Assembly: GCF_007830125.1 (NCBI RefSeq)
Contig: NZ_VLLG01000003.1
Location: forward strand, 796,247-860,246
Length of the DNA: 64,000 nt
From: Chitinophaga japonensis
GTDB taxonomy: Bacteria > Bacteroidota > Bacteroidia > Chitinophagales > Chitinophagaceae
Reading direction: 5' to 3'
The translations under genes were made by a program, and so were the position numbers. Positions 7,272-16,080 of this stretch are shown piece by piece. The stretch's first letter is position 1, and each line of letters starts with the position of its first letter. The notes beneath the pieces are model-generated. The model saw nothing but the letters and a program-made list of their open reading frames with translations, did no database searches and was not told the origin of the DNA.

Positions 7272-8207
7272 ATGCGAGATATCCGAATCGTTGTGGCCGG
7301 TTTACTGGTAACCGGGCTGTTACACTTTCATACAACCTATGCCCAGGATACTGCTCAATATAACGGCATGACCGTGAACCTGGATGAAGTGGTAGTGAAT
7401 GCCAAGCGTATAGGCTTTGACGTAAACAGTTTCATAAGAAGGGTGGAAGAAGACACCACCTTCTACCGTGCTTTTAAGAACCTTCGCCTCCTGGGCTTTA
7501 CCGCGGATAACGACATCCGGGTGTTCGGTAAAAAAGGAGACGTAAAAGCCTCCCTCAAAAGCGAGACCCGGCAAACCATGAACGGCCGCTGCCGCACCAT
7601 GGAGGTGCTGCAGGAAAAGACCACCGGCGACTTCTACACCTCCAAAGGCAAATACAACTATTATACGGCGGAATTATACGCCAACCTGTTCTTTACCAAC
7701 GGCACGGTGTGCGTGGACGAGAACGGTGATTCGCCGGAGCGCTCCGGCGGCAGCCTGGAAAAGCATAAGGCCCAGCTCAAGCAACTGATCTTTAACCCCG
7801 GCAAGCCCGTAAAAGGCGTGCCCATTGTGGGCCATAAAGTGGCGATCTTTGACCGGGATGTGATGCGCTTTTATGATTTTGCCATAACCTCCGAGGATTA
7901 CCTGGGTATTCCCTGTTACGTATTTGCCGCTACGGCTAAAAAAGACCTGGGCAGGATAGACCAGGGGGAAATAGTGATCAATGAACTGACCACCTACTTT
8001 AACAAGGATAATTTCGAGATCGTAGGGCGCCGCTACTCCCTGTCCTACAAAACCTGGCTGTTTGATTTCAATGTGCGCATGAACGTGGAAATGACCAAAA
8101 AGAACGACCTGCTCATACCTGCGCTGGTTACCTATGACGGTACCTGGGATGTGCCTTTCAAGAAAAGGGAGACCGCGAAATTTATAGCAAAGTTCAGGCT
8201 GGATTAA
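7272..8207 (+). CDS. Secreted protein of unknown function
   Basis: A 311-residue protein whose N-terminus is a signal peptide (VVAGLLVTGLLHFHTTYA followed by QD). No catalytic motif was recognised. The mature part starts with NLDEVVVNAKR, a segment like those found where CarboxypepD_reg-like proteins and TonB receptors begin, and continues as a mixed alpha/beta protein. It may act in the cell envelope, but that rests only on the signal peptide. Its TAA stop overlaps the stop of the convergent gene at 8204, so the two transcripts must overlap in their 3' regions. Confidence 0.7.
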   Translation: MRDIRIVVAGLLVTGLLHFHTTYAQDTAQYNGMTVNLDEVVVNAKRIGFDVNSFIRRVEEDTTFYRAFKNLRLLGFTADNDIRVFGKKGDVKASLKSETRQTMNGRCRTMEVLQEKTTGDFYTSKGKYNYYTAELYANLFFTNGTVCVDENGDSPERSGGSLEKHKAQLKQLIFNPGKPVKGVPIVGHKVAIFDRDVMRFYDFAITSEDYLGIPCYVFAATAKKDLGRIDQGEIVINELTTYFNKDNFEIVGRRYSLSYKTWLFDFNVRMNVEMTKKNDLLIPALVTYDGTWDVPFKKRETAKFIAKFRLD

Positions 8208-9919
8208 TACACTACCGTTACCGTTCCCGTTTTCTTCACCAGCGCTTCCGGCGCGTTCATATTCCGGTATTCCATTACCCATACATAGGTGCCTACGTTC
8301 ATGGGCACGTTCCGCTGGCGGCCGGTCCAGGCTACGGCCGGGTCTGAGCTGTAAAATATGCGGGCGCCCCAGCGGTCGTAGATACTGAGCTTGAAATCCG
8401 ATAACTGGCAGCGGTAAATAGGCCGGAAATAATCATTGCGGCCATCGCCGTTGGGGCTGAAGGCCGTGGGCAGGTATACCTGGCAGTCGCAATCTTTCAG
8501 CAGCACGCTTACGGAATCAATGGCCTGTCCGCAGGCATTATTGGCTACTACTGCATAGTAGCCCGGCTCGGTTACGGCATAGATGGGCACCATGGTGCTG
8601 TCCTGCCATTTGTAGTCGCTGCCGGCGCCCACCGGGTGCAGCATCAGCCGTTCCCCACGGCACAGCACCGTGTCCGGGCCCAGGTTTACCCGCAGGGTAT
8701 CGTCATATTGTACATGGATGGTATCGGAGGAAACGCAGCGCCCTATCTGTGCCCGCACATAATAATATCCCGGTTCCCGCACATAGTAGGTAGCCTGGTC
8801 GGAGCTGTCCTGCCAGAGATAGGTGCCCGTGCCGAAATCGGCTGTCAGCACCAGGAACTCGCCCTTGCAGATGGTGGTGTCATTGCCCAGGTCTACCCCG
8901 CGCAGGCGGTTGTAGTCTACGCGGATGCTGTCCAGCACCTCGCACTCGCGGTCCACTTCAATGAACACCCAGAGGTCCACCGGGCTGCTCACCGTTACGG
9001 AAGGGTTCCGGGAGCCGGTGCTCCACTCGTAGCGGGTAGCGCCGGAGATCTGCGGCGTAATGGTGATGGACTCGCCTGGGCACAGCAGGGTATCCGGCCC
9101 CAGTGAAAAGGGATGCTCACGGCCACCGAAATTGATGGTCACGGTATCCCGGTAAATGCCGCAGCCCTGGGCGTCCACTTCCACGCTGTAGGTGCCGCTG
9201 GTGGTCACCACGTAGGTGGAGGCGTTGGCGCCCGTAATAGGCGCAAAGTCGCGGTACCACTGGTAGTTGCCGTCCTGCGAGGTAGCGTCCAGGCGTATGG
9301 CTTCATTGATGCACAGCAGGTGGTCGTTGCCCAACTCTATTTCCGGGATGGGCGTAAAGTATACGTTCACGGAGTCCGGCACCAGGCAGCCGTTGATCTT
9401 CACTTTGTAGGTGCTGGTGGTATCCGCCACGATGCTGGAGCCAATGGAGTCCGGGCGCTGCCACTCATAGGTGGCCCCCGGTATCACGGGTGCGCTCAGG
9501 GTAATGGTTTGCCCTTCGCACAGCGTGGTGTCTATCGGTTCGGGAAAGTTATAGGCCACCGGTGTTACGATCGTAATGTTCTGCTGGGTGGTGTCCGCTA
9601 CGCCTGCGCGGTATGCGATCAGCGTTACGGTATAGGTGCCGATGCTGGCATACAGGTGCTCCGGCTCCATATCGGCAGACGTGTTCAGCGCGCCGGAACC
9701 CGGATCGCCAAAATCCCACTGCACAGAATCGATACCCATATCATCGGTGATGGTGAAGGGGATATCTGTATTCACGCAGGTGCTGGAAAAGGTGAATGGC
9801 GTTAACCACACCTTCCGGGAGGAGGCATATGCATGGCAAGATGCAATCAGTTGGATGCAAAGGACAGAAACGGCAAGTATTAGCCGTGTTGATGTAAGCA
9901 AATAGCAGCGGCTTCTCAT
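8204..9919 (-). CDS. PKD-like cell-surface protein with gliding-motility (T9SS type B) C-terminal domain
   Basis: A secreted protein of about 571 residues. After a signal peptide (LILAVSVLCIQLIASCHAYA) comes a PKD-type domain (DSVQWDFGDPGSG), then four to five repeated Ig/PKD-like modules. Each has a signature of the form GNDTTICKGE / GPDTVLCRGE and a WQDS...Y.V.EPGYY core. The last 90 residues carry YLPTAFSPNGDGRNDYF and YDRWGARIF, the gliding-motility-associated C-terminal signature of the CHU_C family that directs export by the type IX system. The role is probably adhesin-like. Three in-frame ATGs occur (9940, 9928, 9919); 9919 gives the most typical signal peptide. Convergent with the gene at 7272. 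Confidence 0.88.
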   Translation of the reverse strand: MRSRCYLLTSTRLILAVSVLCIQLIASCHAYASSRKVWLTPFTFSSTCVNTDIPFTITDDMGIDSVQWDFGDPGSGALNTSADMEPEHLYASIGTYTVTLIAYRAGVADTTQQNITIVTPVAYNFPEPIDTTLCEGQTITLSAPVIPGATYEWQRPDSIGSSIVADTTSTYKVKINGCLVPDSVNVYFTPIPEIELGNDHLLCINEAIRLDATSQDGNYQWYRDFAPITGANASTYVVTTSGTYSVEVDAQGCGIYRDTVTINFGGREHPFSLGPDTLLCPGESITITPQISGATRYEWSTGSRNPSVTVSSPVDLWVFIEVDRECEVLDSIRVDYNRLRGVDLGNDTTICKGEFLVLTADFGTGTYLWQDSSDQATYYVREPGYYYVRAQIGRCVSSDTIHVQYDDTLRVNLGPDTVLCRGERLMLHPVGAGSDYKWQDSTMVPIYAVTEPGYYAVVANNACGQAIDSVSVLLKDCDCQVYLPTAFSPNGDGRNDYFRPIYRCQLSDFKLSIYDRWGARIFYSSDPAVAWTGRQRNVPMNVGTYVWVMEYRNMNAPEALVKKTGTVTVVY

Positions 9920-10111
9920 GTGGGACATGGGTGATGGCACTAAATTAATAGAAATATAGATATATAGATTATTTTTTTCATAAAAAGAACCTTCTTAATA
10001 GGCTAATCAATTCATTATCATTAACATCGGATTAGCGAAAAAAATATATCGGTAATCTATCTTCGCGGGCAGAGAGAAAGTTTGCAACAATGCAGCGGTC
10101 AACAGCCGCAC
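9920..10111. other. AT-rich intergenic region, promoter region of divergent genes
   Basis: The space between the type IX cargo gene (minus) and the M48 protease gene (plus) is AT-rich. It has one weak promoter-like match, TATCTTCG at 10058-10065, followed by GCGG...CCGC hairpin potential at about 10094-10108. No open frame here looks coding. Confidence 0.4.
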
Positions 10112-10144
10112 AAGGTAGCCCATCCAGGCTGCCTTTGTTTTTTT
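10112..10144 (+). terminator. Intrinsic terminator inside the leader of the M48 protease gene
   Basis: The stem AAGGTAGCC (10112-10120) pairs with GGCTGCCTT (10127-10135) across a six-base loop, with one G-U pair. A T-rich tract to 10144 follows. It lies about 50 bases before the ATG at 10193, so it would terminate a short leader RNA or act as a conditional terminator. Confidence 0.6.
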
Positions 10145-10192
10145 AAGCAATTTTGCTTTTCTTGCACCCGCTTTATATTAGCAAAATTCCCT

Positions 10193-11599
10193 ATGCCGTC
10201 CCCTTATACCGGCCTAACGACTACCTTGTTACGCCCGCTTCTGTTCCTTGCGCTCCTGGTCTATGCAAATATGCCCGCCGGATCCGCGCAGTCATTGGCC
10301 TTCAGCCCTGCCGCCGAAGATCCCGCCCTGCTGCAATCGCTGCTCACAGAACATGAACAGCATTACAAGGCCGGTATCACCCGCCTGCCTGCCGCGTATA
10401 AAAAAGATTATGCCGCTATTTACCAGCAGCGCTGGGATCATATCAAAACCGTATTTGACAAAAAGGAGATCTATACGGAGCAAACCGCGCAGCAGTACCT
10501 GGATGCATTGGTGGCCGCTGTTGTAAAGGCCAATCCCGTGCTGCAGGACAGCGCCTTTCACTGTTATTTTTCCCGCTCCGGCGTTCCCAACGCCAGCTAC
10601 CTGGGCGAGGGGCTGATCCTTTTTAATATGGGCCTGTTCTGCAAGCTGGAAAATGAAAGCCAGGCAGCCTTCGTGATCTGCCATGAAATAGCGCACTACT
10701 TTTTACAGCACAGCGAGCATAGTATTGAAAAGTATGTATCCACCCTTAACTCCGAAGCCGTGCAAAAAGAGCTGCGCCGCATCAAGCGCTCCGAGTATGG
10801 CAAGCGCGCGCTGGTGGACAAGCTGGTAAAAGGCCTCACTTTCGGCAGCCGCCGGCATAGCCGGGATCATGAAGCCCAGGCAGACTCCATGGCAGTGGAG
10901 CTGATGCGGCATACCCCTTTTGATATAACAGGTGCGCTTACGGCGCTGGGCATCCTGGACCGTATTGATACCGATACCCTGAATACCGCCGCCTGCCTGG
11001 CGCAGCTCTTCCATGCAAAGGAATATCCTTTCCGGGAAAAATGGATCGCACGGGAGGAAGGTCTCCTGGGCGGGCATGCGCACCTGGAGCGCGACAGCGT
11101 GCTGGAAGATTCCCTGAAGACCCACCCGGACTGCAGGTTGCGCATACAACTGCTGGAGCCGGTGGTGAACCGCTATCAAACAAGCGGCCGGTCCGCCAAC
11201 CCGGTGGATGGGAATAAATTCGCTGCGCTGCGCCATACTTTTGCCTACGAGATCGTGGAGTATGCCTATGTTTCGGACAACTACACCCGTAGCCTGTACC
11301 ACACCATCGCCTTGCTGCAGCAGCACCCGGAAGACCCTTACCTGGTGACCCAGGCAGGCCGCATACTGAACGGCTGCTATGCCGCCCAGAAAGCACACAC
11401 GCTGGGCAAGCGCATAGAGCTGCCATCGCCCGGGTTCTCTCCCGGTTACAACCTTTTATTGCAGTTCATACAGAACCTGTACCCGGAGGATTTTGCCGCC
11501 ATCAGCTATTATTACCTGCACCGGCATGTGGACCGGCTGAGCGGTTACCCCGCATTCACCAAAGCATATAACACCAGTTTTCACGAGATAAAACAATAA
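10193..11599 (+). CDS. Secreted M48-family zinc metalloprotease
   Basis: A 468-residue protein with an N-terminal signal sequence (LLRPLLFLALLVYANMPAGSAQ). The zinc-binding HEIAH lies at residues 164-168 and the third ligand Glu in DHEAQAD near residue 228, the M48 (Ste24/BepA-like) arrangement. The remaining 230 residues are helical with no recognised domain. BepA-like relatives act in envelope protein quality control; whether this one does is inference. The frame is open back to 10082, but that extension is Cys-rich and contains the terminator hairpin, so 10193 is the likely start. The next gene begins 29 bases after the stop and may be co-transcribed. Confidence 0.83.
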   Translation: MPSPYTGLTTTLLRPLLFLALLVYANMPAGSAQSLAFSPAAEDPALLQSLLTEHEQHYKAGITRLPAAYKKDYAAIYQQRWDHIKTVFDKKEIYTEQTAQQYLDALVAAVVKANPVLQDSAFHCYFSRSGVPNASYLGEGLILFNMGLFCKLENESQAAFVICHEIAHYFLQHSEHSIEKYVSTLNSEAVQKELRRIKRSEYGKRALVDKLVKGLTFGSRRHSRDHEAQADSMAVELMRHTPFDITGALTALGILDRIDTDTLNTAACLAQLFHAKEYPFREKWIAREEGLLGGHAHLERDSVLEDSLKTHPDCRLRIQLLEPVVNRYQTSGRSANPVDGNKFAALRHTFAYEIVEYAYVSDNYTRSLYHTIALLQQHPEDPYLVTQAGRILNGCYAAQKAHTLGKRIELPSPGFSPGYNLLLQFIQNLYPEDFAAISYYYLHRHVDRLSGYPAFTKAYNTSFHEIKQ

Positions 11600-11628
11600 C
11601 AAACAATCCCTATCAAACCTTTGCAATC

Positions 11629-13191
11629 ATGATCAAACAACTCATCGCGGCAGCCCTCCTGTTCTGTACCCTGGGGCTGCACGCGCAGAACAAGCTCAGC
11701 GTCGAGAATGTGTATGCCGCCTACCTGCGCAACAGCGGCACCATTATGGAGAACAACCAGATAAAGGGTTACTTCTTCCTGTACCAGAGCGACAAGGTGA
11801 ACCGTAGCACCAACGAGTACACCCTGCAGATACTGGACGAGAACCTGAACAAGGTAAAGGACATCAAGTTCCAGGACTCCAGGAAACTGAGCCTGCTGGA
11901 AGCCGCCTATAACGGCAGCAGCCTGTCCTTCCTTTTCAAGAACGAGGACAACAAGACGCTGGACATGAAAGTGTACGGCATTGACGGCAAGTTGAAATAC
12001 ACCTACAGCCGGGAGTACACCAAAAAAACCGATGCCCTGATGAAACGGTACGAGACCATGCATACGGACGAAGGCACCAACCAGAATGTGTTTGACCTGG
12101 GTGAGCAGGGCTACGTATCCGTACTGCCCCTGCGGGATGGCAGAACCTACACCTACGAGGTGGACTATTTTTCTTCTGCCTCCAAAAGACAATGGACCTA
12201 TATCCCCTCAGATGATGAGGAGCGTTTTGCCAATGCCGAGTACCTGGGTAGCACAGACAGCCTGATCATACTGGAAGTGATGAAACGCAACAAGCTGATG
12301 AGCGGCAAGACCACTTCGCACCTGGTGGGGATCAACTTTGTTACCAAAAAGAAAGTGTTTGACCTGGACTGGGAGGACGACAAATTTCTGCTGATGCCCT
12401 CCAACATCGTTACCATAAAGGGCAGCGACAAAATGCTGGTAATGGGCAGCTACTTTAATAAAGGCGACAACGTGGCGAAAGATCACAGCAAAGGGCTGGC
12501 CATCTATGAAATGGACGGCCAGGGCCAGGTGCTGAACAAAACCTACAATTCCTGGGCGCTGGATTTTGGCCGGCACCTGCCTTCCACTACCAAGGGTAAA
12601 ATAGACAAGGTGGGCTTCCTGTACATCCATAAAATGATACAGGCGCCCGGCGGTAAAATGTTTGCCGTTGGAGAAGGCTATAAAAGAAAGGCCAGTGCAG
12701 GCGGTATTGCATTGACGGCGCTTAACGCGGCAGCCGGCGGATATAATGGCGCCGTTGGCGTAACCAAGATCGTTACCACGGACCTGGTGGTAATGGAGTT
12801 CAACGACAAGTACAAACTGGCTAACGCCACCATTTATGAAAAGCGGGACAGCGATGCAGAGATATCCGGCATGAGCGACTACTACAGCCAGCATATGATC
12901 GCTATGTACCTGAAAGGCGTTGGTGCATTTGACTACGAGTTTACCACCGGCGATGCGGACAACAGCAATTTTACCATCTGCTACAGCGATTGGGTAAAGG
13001 GCGCCGATTACAAGGGCAAGACCTTTAATACCCTGCGTTACAATGGCACCAGGTTCATGCAGGACAAGATAGAGCTGAAATCAAAGGCCAGCAAAATGCA
13101 GGTGTTTCCTGCCAAAGCCGGCTCCGTGATGATCCTGGAATATTTTAAAAAGGATAAGCGCCTGGACCTGCGGCTGGAAAAGCTGGGGTAA
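11629..13191 (+). CDS. Secreted protein of unknown function
   Basis: A 520-residue protein with a clear signal peptide (LIAAALLFCTLGLHA, then QNKLS). The mature part alternates short beta-strand-like blocks and charged loops, which could be a propeller-like fold, but no catalytic motif or named domain was recognised. It follows the M48 protease by 29 bases, so the two may work together in the envelope; this is inference from position only. Convergent with the pseudouridine synthase gene, with a family D palindrome exactly filling the gap. Confidence 0.72.
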   Translation: MIKQLIAAALLFCTLGLHAQNKLSVENVYAAYLRNSGTIMENNQIKGYFFLYQSDKVNRSTNEYTLQILDENLNKVKDIKFQDSRKLSLLEAAYNGSSLSFLFKNEDNKTLDMKVYGIDGKLKYTYSREYTKKTDALMKRYETMHTDEGTNQNVFDLGEQGYVSVLPLRDGRTYTYEVDYFSSASKRQWTYIPSDDEERFANAEYLGSTDSLIILEVMKRNKLMSGKTTSHLVGINFVTKKKVFDLDWEDDKFLLMPSNIVTIKGSDKMLVMGSYFNKGDNVAKDHSKGLAIYEMDGQGQVLNKTYNSWALDFGRHLPSTTKGKIDKVGFLYIHKMIQAPGGKMFAVGEGYKRKASAGGIALTALNAAAGGYNGAVGVTKIVTTDLVVMEFNDKYKLANATIYEKRDSDAEISGMSDYYSQHMIAMYLKGVGAFDYEFTTGDADNSNFTICYSDWVKGADYKGKTFNTLRYNGTRFMQDKIELKSKASKMQVFPAKAGSVMILEYFKKDKRLDLRLEKLG

Positions 13192-13194
13192 TTA

Positions 13195-13309
13195 ATGTGC
13201 GGATGTGCAGATATGCAAATGTGCAGATGAATTGACTCGAATATCAAATTAGTCAATTCATACGCTGCATTTTCATCTGCACATTTGCACATCCGCATAT
13301 TTGCACATC
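13195..13309. repeat. Palindromic interspersed repeat, family D (GATGTGCA units)
   Basis: Left arm 13195-13237 holds ATGTGCGG/ATGTGCAG/ATATGCAA/ATGTGCAG octads ending in ATGAATTGACT. Right arm 13251-13308 begins with AGTCAATTCAT and continues with the complementary CATCTGCA/CATTTGCA/CATCCGCA units. The two arms can form a stem of roughly 40 bp with an interruption near ACGCTGCATTTT. The element occupies the whole gap between two convergent stop codons and could end transcription from both sides. Confidence 0.85.
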
Positions 13310-14372
13310 ATTCCATCGGCCGTGCGCTTACATACCTCCTCCATTTTTCCAGCACCTGGCTGAAATCTTCCGGCAGGGGGCTTTCAAACTGCATGGGCTT
13401 ACGGGTGCGGGGGTGTATGAAGCCCAGCGTTTGCGCATGCAGCGCATGGCGGGGCATGATCTCGAAGCAATTGTCTATGAACTGTTTGTACTTGGCGAAC
13501 ACGGTGCCTTTCACAATACGGTTGCCGCCATAGGTATCGTCATTGAACAGGGGATGGCCCGTGTGCTGCATATGCACCCTGATCTGGTGCGTGCGGCCGG
13601 TTTCCAGGCGGCAGGCGATCAGCGTTACATAATTGAAGCGTTCCAGCACCTCGTAATGGGTAATGGCCTCTTTGCCGTATTCCCCGTCGGGGTAGGCGTC
13701 CATGATCTTGCGGAAGCGCTGGTGCCGGCCTACATGGGCTACGATGGTGCCTTCATTTTCTTCAATATCGCCCCATACCAGCGCCAGGTAACGGCGCTGC
13801 ACGGTGTGGTCAAAGAACTGTTTGGCCAGGTCGTTCATGGCTTTGTCTGATTTGGCCACTACCAGCAGCCCGCTGGTATTCTTGTCAATGCGGTGCACCA
13901 GCCCGAAACGGGGGATCTCCGGCGTTACCGCGCGGGTATGCTCATCGCCCAGGTACCAGGCCAGGCCGTTTACCAGGGTGCCGCTATAGTTGCCGCAGCC
14001 CGGGTGCACTACCATGCCGGCCGGTTTGTTGACCACCATTACATCATCGTCCTCGTACACAATATTGAGGGTCAGCTCTTCCGGCACCACTTCCGTGCTT
14101 TCCGGGCTTTTGCTGGAATATACCACGATCCGGTTGCCCGGTTTTACCTTGTAATTGGATTTCACGGGCTTCTCGTCCACCAGCACCAGGCCGCCATCGC
14201 AGGCCTGCTGTATCTTGTTGCGGGTAGCGCCTTCCACCCGGTTCATCAGGAATTTATCGATGCGCAAAGGCTCCTGGCCTTTGTCCACTACAATGTTTAC
14301 CCGCTCGTACAGCTCTTCACTGCCTTCACCATTGTCCAGCTCATCTTCCAGTTCCAGCAATTCTTCCGCCAT
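13308..14372 (-). CDS. RluA-family pseudouridine synthase (RluD-like)
   Basis: Converts specific uridines in 23S rRNA (or tRNA) to pseudouridine. This 354-residue protein has an N-terminal S4 RNA-binding domain (about residues 28-85, RIDKFLMNRVEGATRNKIQQ). The catalytic domain follows, with HRIDKNTSG containing the active-site Asp and later GRTHQIRVHM, the RluA/RluD signature. The start at 14372 (MAEELLELEDEL) is preferred over 14420, because a TACCTTTG promoter element on the minus strand (14393-14400) lies between them. RluD is the closest well-known relative by domain order; the exact target site is not proven. Confidence 0.92.
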   Translation of the reverse strand: MAEELLELEDELDNGEGSEELYERVNIVVDKGQEPLRIDKFLMNRVEGATRNKIQQACDGGLVLVDEKPVKSNYKVKPGNRIVVYSSKSPESTEVVPEELTLNIVYEDDDVMVVNKPAGMVVHPGCGNYSGTLVNGLAWYLGDEHTRAVTPEIPRFGLVHRIDKNTSGLLVVAKSDKAMNDLAKQFFDHTVQRRYLALVWGDIEENEGTIVAHVGRHQRFRKIMDAYPDGEYGKEAITHYEVLERFNYVTLIACRLETGRTHQIRVHMQHTGHPLFNDDTYGGNRIVKGTVFAKYKQFIDNCFEIMPRHALHAQTLGFIHPRTRKPMQFESPLPEDFSQVLEKWRRYVSARPME

Positions 14373-14392
14373 AATTTGGTACAAATTTTTGG

Positions 14393-14400
14393 CAAAGGTA
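14393..14400 (-). promoter_or_regulatory. Promoter -7 element of the pseudouridine synthase gene
   Basis: The minus strand reads TACCTTTG, a perfect TAnnTTTG match, 20 bases before the ATG at 14372. It decides the start, since the alternative ATG at 14420 would be upstream of it. Confidence 0.55.
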
Positions 14401-14469
14401 GATAAATTAGCAGTAGGCACGTAGCCGTTGGCTTTTAGTCCCGGAGCGGATGCTAAGCGTCAATTTAGC

Positions 14470-14477
14470 TATCTTTG
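14470..14477 (+). promoter_or_regulatory. Promoter -7 element upstream of the lipB leader
   Basis: TATCTTTG matches TAnnTTTG. No good TTG lies at the usual distance upstream. Transcription would begin near 14483-14485, just before the conserved leader motif. Confidence 0.45.
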
Positions 14478-14495
14478 CACAATATTATTAAAGCG

Positions 14496-14555
14496 TGAAA
14501 CCGAGCATGGTAGACATTTTTTACATAAGGACATGTTATGCGAGGTTCCACGAGG
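14496..14555 (+). ncRNA. Conserved 60-nt leader motif upstream of lipB (copy 1)
   Basis: The segment from TGAAACCGAGCATG to GCGAGGTTCCACGAG is nearly repeated at 19629-19688. Possible outer pairing is AACC with GGTT, then a GA/GA internal loop, then GCAT with ATGC. In copy 2 the inner pair is GCAT with GTGC, which keeps pairing through a wobble. The same bases can be read as a short peptide (MKPSM...ARFHE), but the indels between copies favour an RNA-level signal. Function unknown. Confidence 0.5.
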
Positions 14556-14579
14556 CCGTTAAAAGACAAATGTTAACGA

Positions 14580-15317
14580 GTGAAACAACAGATCAATGTA
14601 GCAGACCTGGGACTGGTGGACTACCAGCAAGCCTGGGATTACCAGGAACAGTTGCTGCAGCAGAACGTGCGTATAAAACTGGATGCGGCCCGCTCCGCGG
14701 CCAGCGGCGCCGGCGCTACTACCCACCATTTGCTTTTTTGTGAGCATCCGCCGGTATATACCCTGGGTAAAAGCGGGCGCATGGAAAACCTGCTGATCAA
14801 TGAGCAGCAACTGAAAGAGAGGGCCATCAGCTTTGTGCCTACCAACCGGGGAGGAGATATCACTTTTCACGGGCCGGGCCAGGTAGTAGGCTACCCGATA
14901 CTAGACCTGGAATACTTTTTTACAGACCTGGGCCGCTACCTCCGCTCACTGGAGGAAGTGGTGATCCGCACACTGGCGGACTATTGCATTGGCGCCGGCC
15001 GCTCCGCCGGGGAAACCGGCGTATGGCTGGACCCGGACGATCCTGCCCGGGCGCGCAAGATATGTGCCATGGGCGTGCGCTGCAGCCGCTGGGTCACCAT
15101 GCACGGCTTTGCCCTGAACGTAAATACCGATCTCAGTTATTTTAACAATATCATTCCCTGCGGTATTGCCGACAAGCAGGTGGCCTCCATGCACGCAGAG
15201 CTGGGACGCCCGCTGCCGCCGGGGGAAGTAAAGGCTGCGCTGCAGGCGCATTTTGCGGAAGTATTTGCAGCCGACCTGGTTCCTGTTCCGCGCGCCGCCA
15301 GTGCAGCAGGTTACTGA
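14580..15317 (+). CDS. lipB: Octanoyltransferase LipB
   Basis: Transfers octanoyl groups from acyl carrier protein to lipoyl domains, the first step of lipoate assembly. Conserved LipB blocks in this 245-residue protein are RGGDITFHGPGQVVGYPI near residue 90, ARKICAMGVRCSRW with the catalytic Lys near residue 159, and NNIIPCGI with the acyl-accepting Cys near residue 196. The start is GTG at 14580 (VKQQINVADLG); no better ATG lies nearby. The gene is preceded by a conserved structured-looking leader of about 100 bases. lipA is not in the window. Confidence 0.95.
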   Translation: MKQQINVADLGLVDYQQAWDYQEQLLQQNVRIKLDAARSAASGAGATTHHLLFCEHPPVYTLGKSGRMENLLINEQQLKERAISFVPTNRGGDITFHGPGQVVGYPILDLEYFFTDLGRYLRSLEEVVIRTLADYCIGAGRSAGETGVWLDPDDPARARKICAMGVRCSRWVTMHGFALNVNTDLSYFNNIIPCGIADKQVASMHAELGRPLPPGEVKAALQAHFAEVFAADLVPVPRAASAAGY

Positions 15318-15359
15318 CAAATTGCTATTTCATAAGGGCAATTTGCTGTCCGGAACCCC

Positions 15360-16070
15360 TCAGCTCCTATAGTTCAATGGGATAAAGAAGCTCCATTTCT
15401 CCTTCAGCTTACCACCTTCATAGAGCTCAAAATTAAACCAGCCGGAGTGCAGGAAAATGGCCTTTTCCAGTATCAGGAAAGGTTCCTTCACCTTATTGAT
15501 CTCGAACAGGAAAGCCCCGTCCGGCTCAAAGAATTTAATGGAGTAGTTTTTTTGCGGAGCATCGGGCAGGTTGATGTTCACATTCCCGTCTGCCGTGGTA
15601 TACACCGTGTTGGAAGGATGCCAGGCCACTTTTTCGGGCGTCTTTTCTGTGCCTTTCAGGTCCGCCAGGTCGGACATTTCCAGTTTGCGGGTAGCCAGGA
15701 TGGTGCTGTCCGGCGTTGCCAGCACGGTTTTACTGTACATATAACGGCCGTTGTCGAACAGGATGAAGAGGCGGTAGTAGTTATTGCCCGGCAGGGGCTT
15801 GTTGTCCAGGTACACGTTCCTGGTCTGGGTGGGGTAGGAAGCATACGCGATGGTGCCGAAATTCAGCACGCTGTCCAGTGAGCGCTGTATCCCTATCTGC
15901 TTTACATTGGTAAACCCGGAAAGCCATTCCAACTGGATCTTCCCGGTCTTGATAAGCGCCATGAAATCGGGCAGTACCGGGGGAGTGTACTGCTGTGACT
16001 GAGCTTTGGCCGACAGTGTAAAAATCAGGAATAGCCATACAACAAAAGATAAACGCGCGATCTGCTTCAT
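15360..16070 (-). CDS. Secreted protein of unknown function
   Basis: A 236-residue protein with a signal peptide (LSFVVWLFLIFTLSAKA, then QSQQYTPP). The mature part reads like one or two fibronectin-type beta domains (KIQLEWLSGFTNVKQIGIQRS, NYYRLFILFDNGRYMYS) plus a C-terminal beta segment; these are impressions, not firm domain calls. The frame continues upstream to 16193, but that extension translates the repeat element, so the ATG at 16070 is chosen. A possible TAATTTTG promoter element lies on the minus strand at 16079-16086, only eight bases away. Confidence 0.72.
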   Translation of the reverse strand: MKQIARLSFVVWLFLIFTLSAKAQSQQYTPPVLPDFMALIKTGKIQLEWLSGFTNVKQIGIQRSLDSVLNFGTIAYASYPTQTRNVYLDNKPLPGNNYYRLFILFDNGRYMYSKTVLATPDSTILATRKLEMSDLADLKGTEKTPEKVAWHPSNTVYTTADGNVNINLPDAPQKNYSIKFFEPDGAFLFEINKVKEPFLILEKAIFLHSGWFNFELYEGGKLKEKWSFFIPLNYRS

Positions 16071-16080
16071 ACAAGGCTCA

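Noticed and set aside
10085..10135. A SAM riboswitch upstream of the M48 protease gene
   Set aside because: GCAAC and CAAGGTAGCCCATCC loosely recall the S-box 3' half, but the conserved 5' half and the usual length are missing, and a protease is not a typical target.
14495..14743. An 82-codon plus-strand frame starting MKPSMVDIF
   Set aside because: It starts in the leader motif and then runs out of frame through lipB. Only its first 20 codons match the other leader copy, and those indels fit RNA conservation better.
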